Source: Rapana venosa (Eukaryota > Mollusca > Gastropoda > Neogastropoda > Muricidae). Taken from it: a stretch of 64,000 nucleotides of DNA. The position numbers and the translations under genes are program-made. The notes beneath the pieces are model-generated. The model searched no databases. It worked only from the letters and a program-made list of their open reading frames with translations, and was not told where the DNA came from. Shown here one piece after another: positions 48,901 through 60,200 of the stretch. The stretch lies in assembly GCA_028751875.1 (NCBI GenBank), contig CM054140.1, positions 17,128,814 to 17,192,813 on the forward strand, read 5' to 3'. Every line of letters starts with the position of its first letter. Within the stretch, counting starts at the first letter, position 1.

Positions 48901-51900
48901 ATTTTAGTATTTGAGGGATGCCATAGCCGAGCAGTTAAGACTGTTCGACTTCAGTCCCTTGGGTCCATGAAGTTGTGAGGTTGAAACTCGGTGGCCTCCG
49001 GCGAATTAAGGGTGGGGGTTTTTTTGCCGTCTCCCAGGTGGATTGTTACGATTTTTTCAAATGCACACCTGCCAGTGCCTTAATTTCCTTCGTGTATACC
49101 ACATGCAGAAGATGCATGTTAAAGATCCCGTAGTTCATGTCAACGTTCAGTGGGTCGCAGAAACACAAACATACCCAATATACGCTATATAAATTCCATA
49201 CATTTATTATTATTATACATGCCTGAAGTCAGAATGCAGATACCTTCATGGTGGGCAAAAAACGGTTGCATTTGCAAAATATCACTATTGGTGAACATCA
49301 GAGCTCTTGGTAAAGTACGAGAAAGAAAAAGAAAAGTTGAGTGTGTTTGGTTTTTTGTGTTTTATTGTAATGTTGCCTTCCTGTCGTGTGGCAATATGTC
49401 AAGTGTTGGTTTGTGTTGCACTGTTTTGTGTTGTGTGGCGTTTAAAGCTACCATATGTTTGTCTATGTGAAATTCAGATTGGTTGCGCATTCCATGAAGA
49501 AAAGTGCTCACCGTAATACAGTGCCTTTTTTTTTCACTATTGTTATTTATCATGTTTATTTATTTACTTATTTATTCTTTTATATCGAGAATAATGGAAT
49601 AAGCACTCATGTGCTTTTTTACATCCAGTCCCCGTGTGTATGCAGTTTTGTAAATTTTGTCATCTGTTCCCACCGGCACACAATGGCCTACTCTTTGGAA
49701 AGGCGGAACAGGATTTAACATGTGCGCAAGATGTTCTGCATGCGTTCGCACACGGGGCCTCGGTTTATAGTCTTATCTGAAGGTGTGTGTGTGCGCACGC
49801 GCGTGTGTGCATGCATGCGAACATGTGTGTGCGTGGACAAATTGAACCGTTTGGAGTCCATCCATTTCCAAGTCGCAGATAGCGTACTGGGTATGTTCGT
49901 TGTCATCCATACCACCAGTCATTCATAGCTGACCTACTTTTCTGGAAAAGATGGTTGGGATCTTTTTTCATGGGTGTGAAAGACATTAGGAGTGTGTTCA
50001 CACATGGAAAATTGGTTCGTTTTTGTTGGGTTTTATTTTTTAGTCTTATCAAAAAAATTGGGGAGAAGGAACAGAGTTGAGCCCTGCTGTGTTTACTTCA
50101 GAGGGAGAAAATCCCCTTCTTTGGGATTTCCCAATAGTGGAGTGAACCTGCATCCTAAGATTACTGTCAGATCACGGATCTTATGCTCTAACCACTAAGC
50201 TATTTTGCTCACATGTAAAGGTAAAAGTGTTCCTATAACCTATGTGGTCGTAGGGGAGCGAGGCATCAGAGACCTCTGCTTCTCTAGGGGCCAGCATATT
50301 GAGGGCGGTGCCCATCTCCTCTCCCTCGCTGCTTTACCTTCCCTGACCCTAAAGAGGCAGGTACCCATTTACAGTTGGGTGAACTGGGGGAGCTGTACTG
50401 AAACCAAAGCACGCAAAACACTTGGTAACCTTGCTTGATGCTGCTTAACATTGGCTTGGGGAAAGCGAGTGCTCTGACCACTGAGCTGTCCCATCCCTGT
50501 ATGTAGAGGTAGACAGTGAAAATAGCTTTTTATATTTTTAAGGGGGGGGGGGGGGGTTCTCGAGTTGTGATGATGATCCGACTGGAGACACAGTCAAGAG
50601 TAAAGAGTTGAATTTGTTTCCCCTCCTAGGTGCCCGGATACTGACTGTGACTCTATGATAACTCCGGATGTCCTGCAGACAGTGCTGTCCCCTGAAAGCT
50701 TCGATCGCTGGGAATCTCTGTCGCTTCAGGTACCATGAAGTAATACCTGTGAAATAAATGCTTGATTGTGTGCACTCTTCATCGTTTTGGTTTAGGTTTT
50801 CTTTTTTACATTACTTTTTTAATGGGGTTTTTTTTGTCATGAAAATAATCTAAATATATAAAGCACGTCTCCTTCGGTCAGACAAAAGATATTGCCTAAA
50901 TGATGAGCAAATATATGTCAGGGTGAAGCATTCTTTGTTAAGATATCCATAGTTTTTAAATACTTTGTCAGAAAAACAAAGCACAACAGTAATTGTAACA
51001 ATCACCACCACCCCACACCCAGGAAAGGATGCAAGAAAGAAACAGACAAAAACAAATCAGTTATAATCACAGCTTCAAGAGCAAACTGTTGAAGTGGTAT
51101 AGTTTAATAGTTATTACCTTCAAAACAAACCTTGAGAAAGAGATAGAAGGGTAAACCCTACAGGTTAATAAACAAATGTGTAACAGTTGATAATTGTATG
51201 TTTTCATCTGATGCATTTTCTCTATACTAGAACAATACTGTGCATGGGATATTTGATATGTGCGATATGTCATATGTGCCCAATACACTAAACAGTTCTC
51301 TTTGAGAAAATTAAGGATGTTTTGGATTGGAATTCAAAAACTCTGTAAGCCAACTAATAGGTTTGGTCATGATAAATAGAACCAAAAAAATCCCTGGCCA
51401 CTTGTCTTTGAATCATACAGAACCGTGTCAGTATGGTTTCAGTAGTATAGTGTCAGTATTATGGGTCTTTGTGGAATCCAATATCTATGCCTGAAGATGT
51501 TTTAAACTGCCTTTATTTTTCAGTTTCTCATATTTACACATTGCAAACTGCTTTTCTATTCTTTTTTTTCATTCCTTGGCTAGAGCTTAGAGGGTTACCA
51601 TTGGTGAGATTTTGCGAATGTGACCATTTACTCGTCATTAAGGTAGCCGCATGTCAACTTCAGGAATGATGTCTGAACACAACACCACCAGTATGCATGC
51701 TTCTTTGAAATAATTTTGTCATATGCTCATACTGGCACACAATAGCCTCAACTTTCAAAAAGCGAAATGGGTTTTTAATGTGTACACAAGATGTTCTGCA
51801 TGCGTTTGCATATGGGACCTTGGTTTATTGTCTCATCCAAAGGACTTTCAGGGGAATCAAGTCAGTTGGGGAAAAAAAATCCCCTTGAGCAGAAGCGTTG

Positions 51901-54135
51901 ATGAATTAAGATTGGGGAATTTTTACAGTCTCCTAATTCAACTTCAAGTGCAGACTTACCAGTGCCTTAATTCCCTTCATGTATATATATACACGAGCAG
52001 AAGAGCACTTACCCAGCATGCATCCCAAAAGTCATAATGCAGCTACCTTCGTGGTGGGCGAAAATGGTTGCATACACAAAATTTCACCATGGGTGAACCT
52101 TGAAGTTCTGGCAAGAAAAAAAAAGAAAGGAAAAGGATTTATATGCATAGCTCAGGTCATTAAACCAATGTGTGTGTGTGTGTGTGTGAGCGCTCTCGTA
52201 GGCAAGAAAAAAAAAGAAAGGAAAAGGATTTATATGCATAGCTCAGGTCATTAAACCAATGTGTGTCTCAGCGCTCTCTGGACCAGATGGACGATATAGT
52301 CTACTGTCCTCGCTGCCAGTCAGTGGTGATCCGTGAGCAGGATGCTCAGAATCTGGGGTACTGCATGGTCTGCTGCTACAGCTTCTGCACAGAGTGTGAT
52401 CAGCCCTGGCACCAGGTAACTCACTTATCCCCCCACACACACAGTCAACATGCAACCAACATGTATTAGACCATGGGGGGGGGGAAGGAGTATATAATAA
52501 TAATTATGTATGGAATTTATATAGCGCTGAATCTTGTAAAGCAACAAATCAAAGCGCTAAATGTTAAGGTATTGAGTATATTCTGTGTAGGATTTTAGGC
52601 TGCAGTGTACTAGAATTTCTGCAGTTTCTTGCTCTTCTTTGTCTTCATCAAACGCTCAAACTCTATTGTTGTCTGTTATAATAGCAAAAATGGGTTCAGG
52701 ACCTGACAGACACAAGTCAGGCCCAGAGCCTATAACTTCAGTGCAGGAGAGAATTGTCATATTTTAAGTGTGATGATGAAGCACAAAGGCAGGCAGGGAT
52801 TGAGTGGAACACACAATCCTAAGCAAATGCAGTCATAGCAACGAGGCAATGAAAGAGTCAGGTGAAGATAGCAGTCAGACATTAAGTGTGATGATGAAGC
52901 ACAAAGGCAGGCAGGGATTGAGTGGAACACACAATCCTAAGCAAATGCAATTCATAGCAACCAGGCAATGAAAGACTTAGGTGAAGATAGCAGTTGGACG
53001 TTTGTCTTTTATTCCATCTTCAGCATGACAGTCGTGCCAGAATCCCTCCAGCAACACCAATGAAGGATCTTGACACTAGCTAACTATCACTACTTAATAA
53101 ATACACAATGTCTCACAATTCACAGGTATGTCCCGACTTAGAAACATAACACCATGATATAGCATGGGAGATAATATAATGACCTCCCTGTCACACTAGA
53201 TCTAACATACAGACAATTATAAGAAAAATAATTTGCACTAGCTAACTATCACTACTTAAAAACACACAATGTCTCACAATCCACAGGTATGTCCTGATTT
53301 AGAAACATAACACTATGATATAGCATGGGAGATAATATAATTACCTCCCTGTCACACTAGATCTGGAGGCACCGTGGTTGAGTGGTTTAGGCGGTCAACT
53401 CGTGATCCAGAGGTCGCGGGTTCGATCCCCGCTCGGCTCGGTGTTGTGTCCTTGGGAAAGACACTTTACTCCTATTTTCCTCACTCCACCCAGGTGTACA
53501 AGTGGGTACCAGCTCTGCTGGGGAAGTATCTGGCGACAGACTAGCGTCCTGTCACAGGGGTGGTGAAAAACCATCAGTTCGCTTAACGCTACAGAAACTG
53601 GGATAAGCTCCGGCTCTATGGGCCTTCTGGCTCGAAAGAACATACTTTTTTTATACACTAGATCTAACATACAGACAATTATAAGAAAAATAATTTGCAC
53701 TAGCTAACTATCACTACTTAAAAATACACAATGTCTCACAATCCACAGGTATGTCCCGACTTCGAAACATAACACTATGATATAGCATGGGAGATAATAT
53801 AATTAATAATAATAATAATAATAATGTATGGAATTTATATAGCGCTGAATCTTGTAAAGCAACAAATGAAAGCGCTCAGATTTTATTTCATACCACTTTA
53901 AGTCACGGCAGATTTCTCTCCGTGAAATTCGGGCTGCTCTCCCCGGGGAGAGCGGGAGAACACGTCGCCACTTAGCGCTGCGCCACCCTTTCACCCTTTT
54001 TTTTTTTTTTTTTTTTTCCTGCAGCTGTATTTGTTTCCCTATCAGAGTGGCTTTTTTCTAAGAATTTTGCCAGGGACAACTCTCTTGTTGCCGTGGGTTT
54101 TTTTACGTGCGCTAAATAATTACGTGTAACACACG

Positions 54136-54166
<31 letters not shown>

Positions 54167-55717
54167 TAGCGCCCAGACCACCACTCATGGTCTAATGGAT
54201 GGGGGAAAAATTTCCGGTCCAAACGGGGTACAAACCGCCGCACACTTCAGACCCGGACTTTTCGCTTTCTAGACAGGCGCGTTACCTCTAGACCACCGAT
54301 CCACCTCCCTGTCACACTAGATTTAACATACAAACAGTAATAAGGGAAATAATTGAAATCGTACCTCTGTTAACTCATTGAGATTGTGCTGAAGCTTAAG
54401 CTTCGGCACTCTTTTCCTTTACTGTGACGTGCCGAAGCTTAAGAATCGGCAGACTTACGAATTTTTAAAAAAATACAAAGTGATGGTTAACTCAAGGGAA
54501 AGTACTCTGGCTTGTAGGGCAATCATTTTTCTAAACGCAGTTGCTTTCCTTGACCATAAGCTTGCCTAGTTTTTATCTGTTGGCCAATTTTGTTTGACAT
54601 GTCAACAAGTGATATCTTTGGGATTTCAGGCACTCCAGTGTTATGATTCTTTAAAAAAAAATAATCTGTTGTACAAAAATTGACATCACATGGCTTCAGC
54701 CAGCTTCAGGGATTTTTACTTTGGTGAAAAATCATCACATTGCTTCAAGGGGACTAGTTGATGCATAGTTCAAGCCATTTAAGATACCAACCCTAATTTT
54801 CAAAACTTTTTATTTTTCAGCATTCAGTGACATATTTTGGAAATTTGTAAAAAATAAATACAGTCATCTATTAAAAAACTGTGAAACAATCTCAAAAGAA
54901 GACATTATAAACTTTTCAATGATGTATAATGTGTATGTCATTATTATGTTGGGTAAGTCTGCTGAATTTTTCAAATATAGCCAAAATCATGCGTCACCAC
55001 AAAATGGCGGGATCCATTTCACTGCGACTCCAATGAGTTAAGCCAGTGCACATACAAAGTGCGCCTGGCTACATAAGTCTTTCTGGAAAAAAGGCAGGAG
55101 AATGAACCAAGAAGGCAGAAAATAGATAAGAAGGAGGTGACAGGAAGAAAAGGATTAAGGCAGAAACAAAGAGAAAGATAGAAAAGAGGGAATTCCTCGC
55201 ACAGAATTCCCAAAAGGTCAGGATGCTATTTATACTGACAGTCCCCCTAGCATCCCCACAGGGGAACCACATGTTTTATCATCTGGTCCTCAGAATTCCT
55301 AGTGATGTGCCATGGAGTGCACAAAATCACAAAAAGCCACATTATTGAACAATAGGCATGCAATTACAGCTGCCGTGCATATCAAATTACCATTTCTGGA
55401 CTGCTTCTCAGTCTTAACATGTTTTTAAAAAATCAAAAAAAGGAAAAACAACAGAAAACAAAACTGTTGTTTACTGTTTGACATTTTCATCTCTTATGAT
55501 TCACATAAGACTAAATGGGGAAGTGATGGGTGTTGAAACACAAGTTTTTTTAATCTAGAAAAGCTAGAGAGAGTATACAGAAAGAAGTAACTTGGTGTCT
55601 TGCTTTTGTCTTAATGCTGAAAGCCTCCCAAACAAGCACTCTCTTGACAAAAGAGTCCCCTTATAAAGATGGATCTCCTGATACACATCACATGTTGATC
55701 AGCAACTCCTTCTCCTT

Positions 55718-55754
<37 letters not shown>

Positions 55755-57230
55755 CCTCACCACCACCAAGAGGCAACCGCATTTTTTCTTACAGGCATTG
55801 AATAAGTAAACAGTCATTTATTGTGTGTTTGTTTTGTAAGGGATTTTCCTTTTCAAATAACATCATTAGCCATCATGTTGATGTTGTACGTGAGCACAAT
55901 ACTTATAAGCCACTAGCTTGTCATTGGTGTGCTGATTATGTTCATCATGTTATTTTTGGTCCATGCTTGTTGAATGAACAAAAACCCTATTTAACCCAAA
56001 TAACATCACCAGTCCTTTTTTGTAATCATTTCTGGTGGCTGTCGCAGAGCACTGAATGTATGACCGACTTGGAACGCCTGGACATTCAAGCTCGGCGGGT
56101 TCAGAACCGGGATGAGGGAGCCAAACGGAAGTTTGAGGAGTTGCGGCAACAGGCGGAGGCGAAAGCAAAGACCCTAATAACTCTCAAAGCCAAGACTGTC
56201 CCTTGTCCTCATTGCAAGACTCCTGTGGAAAAGATAGAAGGGTACAGTATTTTGTTGCTCTCTTCTTCTTCTCTCGTTCGCTTTTTACACCGTCAGATGA
56301 GCTTTGGACAAATGATGGCAAGTCCTTTCCAGCTCCTCTCGTGGGCCGTACAGCTTAGTTTACAAGGCCATCTCTGCCAGCCACACAATCTTCCTCAGGT
56401 CACTGAATAGCGTGCGCCTCTGAAGGACATGATGTGCTCGCCAGTCTGGTTCCTTTGCCACAGGCACACACAGGAGGAGAGGGAAGGAGTTTCAGCTTTG
56501 TGGACATGTGGTGATTTAGCCTGTTGTGACCAGTGCGGAGTCTTAGAATTATGACTTGTTCTTTTCTTTTGAGATAGTGGTAGGCATCTTTCTCTGCTCT
56601 GGGTCAGGCCATTGATTTGAATATTGTCTTCTTTTTGTTTTCACATTGTTCTTTCTGTGCTCCCTGTTTCGCAAGTTCTGTTGCTCTCTAACAGAAAACT
56701 TGGTGATGGTGATGATAACTATGATGTAAAGAGAGAGAGTGACAGAGACACAGAGCGAGAGAGAGAAAGAAAACAGAAAAAGATCATGTGTACTGCTCCT
56801 TTGTTGTTGGAAAACACACCTGCTGAAATTAATACACATTCTTATTATTATTGATGACACACACATGTACTCATGGGTTATTCACACTTAGACTGTCACT
56901 AACATGCGCTCACACACACACACATGCAAACACACATACTCGGGTTCAAATCCCATTGAAGGGGACATTTACCCCTGGAGTTAACATCACTGCCAACTCC
57001 ACACCCCCAGATGAGACTATAAACCAAGGTCATGTGTGTGAATGCGCACGGAACATTTTGCATGCATGTTAAAACCTGTTCCGCATTTCAAAAAAGTAAG
57101 CCATTGTGTGCCGATGGGAATGGATGACAAAATTTACAAAACTGCATACACATGGGGATAGTATGTTAAAAAAAACAAAAAAACAGGACATGATTGCTTA
57201 TTCCATTATCCTCAAAATTTGATTGAATAA

Positions 57231-57265
<35 letters not shown>

Positions 57266-60200
57266 CAGACGCGCATGCAGAGTTTATCTGCATTCATTCT
57301 TGTACAGTATATTCTGTAAAGGCAAATTTCCTCTTTCTTTTTCCCACACTACTCCTTCCTCATGGGCTTGTTGTCAGGTGAAAATTCAGAGTGGGGGAGT
57401 TTTTGTTTTTGGGGGGGTGGGGGGGGGGGGGGGGGGGGGGGGGGGTTGGTTTTTTTGTTCCTCGGCTAAAGCTCAGAGGTTTACCAATGGTATGATCTTA
57501 GCGTATGCGACCATTTACCCACCAGTAAGATGGCGAGCAGCATGTGGTTTTGTCAGTTTTGTCATCCATTTCTACCAGCACACATTGGCCTACTCTTTCA
57601 AAAGGCTGAACAGGTTTTAACCTTGTGTGCAAGAGGTTCTCCGCCTGCGTTTGCTTATAGTTACCTTGGTTTATAGTTTCATCCGAAGGACTAGAGTGTG
57701 TTGAAGAACCCATAATCCCCAGAAGTCGGAATGTGGTTACCTAAATGGATCCGGCAGGGGGGTGGGGGGGGGGGGTAACATATGCAAAACTTTCACCATT
57801 GGTGAACCTCGGAGCTCTAGCCGAGGAATGAAAAAGTCATGAATAAATAAAATAAAGAAATAAACAACCTATAACTTATAGGAGGGTGAAGGAAGGTGGC
57901 AGGATGGTTAAGACGTTTGCCTGCCAACAAGTAAACCGTGAGGTTCTGGGTTCGATTCCCAGCCTTGCCCTTTCTTCCCAGTTTGACACAAACAAATCGA
58001 ACTGAATGTCAAAGTCCTTCGGGTGAGACTATAATTATAAACCGAGGCCCCATGTGTGAACACATGCAGAACATCTTGCGCACACGTTAAATCCTGTTCC
58101 GCTGTTCGAAAGAGTAGGCCATTGTGTGCCGGTGGAAACAGATGACAAAATTGTAAAAACCGCATACACACGTATAAAAAAAATAATTTTTTTTAACGTC
58201 ATCTGAGCGCTTTGATTTGTTGCTTTACAAGATTCAGCGCAGTATAAATTCCATACAATATTATTATTATAACTTGTCACTTTCTGGTTAGGGGCTTAGA
58301 CCATTATTAAACTATTTCTGGAGACTACCAGGGAGGATAAAGTGAGGCATCCTCGGAACGCCCTGGTTACTTTTGCCTGAAGGAAGAGAGTAGTTAGGGT
58401 AATAAGCCATTAAATGTGTGTTGCTGTTTTCGGATTAGTGGCGTTTGGTAGCTGAGGGAATGAGTATCTGTTGAGTTTGAACTTGCAGTGAGTGGCGATG
58501 CTTGTTTTAAAATTGAACATGGTGACAGGCCTGACATGGTCAGTCAGTTTGGCTGAAAACAACATGAAATGAAAAGCGAGACACACACAGAAACAAATAA
58601 ATAGATAAATAAGAATTTAAAAAACCAAAAACTGAGGCGCTATGACTTCTTTACACCCTCACTCATGCCTTTCATACTCCCTGCTCAAGAAGGAAGGTGG
58701 CAGGATGGTTGAGACGTTCGCCTGCCATCAAGAAAACTACAAGGTTCTGGGTTCGATTCCCAGCCTGGCCCTTTCTTCCCAATTTGACCCAAAAATAATC
58801 AAACCTGAATGTCCGAGTCCTTCAGATGAGACTATAAACCGAGGCCCCGTGTGCGAACTCCCGCAGAACATTTTGCGCGCACGTTAAAAACCTATTCCGC
58901 CTTTCGGAAGAGTAGGCCATGTTGTGCTGGTAGGAACATCATGACAGAATAAAAATGTCACAAAAAAAACGTATGCACACAGGTGTTGTGTTTAGACACC
59001 ATCTCCACAGTCAGAATGCAGCTGCCTAAGGCTAGAAATATAGTGGTCCGTACGACAGCCGTGCGCAGCGAACGGATAAGCCGCGAGGTCGGAAGGGGTG
59101 ATTATATTGGTCCGCACGTCTCCCCACGTCTTTGCAACAACAAAAATGGCGCTGATCAGGCGGCAGAGACTTTTGTTTTTGTGGTGGTGGTGGAGAAGAA
59201 GACAGAAAAGACAGCATTTTCTGAGATTTGGAGTGCATCCCATAAACTGATCTAGAAAACAGACTCACTCACACACACACACACACACACACAAACTAAC
59301 ACACATGCGTGCGCACACACACGCACACATGCACAAACACAAACACGCAAACGCACGCACACAAACACACAAAATCTACACACACGCACGCACACACATC
59401 AATACAGATTTATAAACAAGATGCAAAGGTGATAACACAGACTGGCTTGCTGTGCGCTGTCTCCTCCCTCCCCCCTCTCCTCCCAGCTGGCATGAACGGA
59501 ACGCTTCGATAGCAAGGCGGGCCCATCCTTCCTGCCTGAAGAAGTGTGGTATGTCCGTACTTCCATTTCCGTCCGAGCGTCTAGTCGTGGCACTATGCGT
59601 TGCGATAGGAAGTAAAGAGGAGGGCACGTCTTCATCCGTCTTTTATCGCGGCGCACTTCTAGACGTGCGTGCCACTATATTTCTAGCCTAAATGGTTGCA
59701 CATGCAAAAATCTCAACCATTTAGTGAACCTCAGAACTCTAACCCAAGGAAACAAAACAAAACAACAACAAAACAAAACAAAACAAAAAAAGTTTTTTTT
59801 TGAAATGTCCATGCTGTGCTACTTAGGAGGCACTGTGTGATATCCATTGGGTGCTTGGCGTATGCTGACACGACCTCGCGATTTAACCCTGAACCTGCTC
59901 TCCCCCCAGTGCTTAGCATGTGCCGACACGACCTCGCGATTTAACCCTGAACCTGCTCTCCCCCCAGTGCTTAGCATGTGCCGACAAGACCTTGATTTAA
60001 CCCTGAACCTGCTCTCCCCCCCCAGTGCTTAGCATGTGTCGACACGACCTTGATTTAACCCTGAACCTGCTCTCCCCCCAGTGTTTAGCATGTGCCGACA
60101 CGACCTCGCGATTTAACCCTGAACCTGCTCTCCCCCCAGTGCTTAGCATGTGCCGACACGACCTTGATTTAACCCTGAACCTGCTCTCCCCCCCAGTGCT

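Larger units (their letters stand above)
53075..54360. repeat. About 165-bp tandem repeat invaded by two SINEs
   Basis: Units contain CTAGCTAACTATCACTACTT, AATGTCTCACAATCCACAGG, GATATAGCATGGGAGATAAT and CCTGTCACACTAGATCTAAC. Copies begin near 53078, 53237 and 53698. The second and third are each split by a SINE, and the third resumes at about 54303. Confidence 0.88.

Noticed and set aside
53365..53440. tRNA gene with good A and B boxes
   Set aside because: Embedded in a 290-bp SINE with an 11-bp target duplication; other SINE heads are similar.
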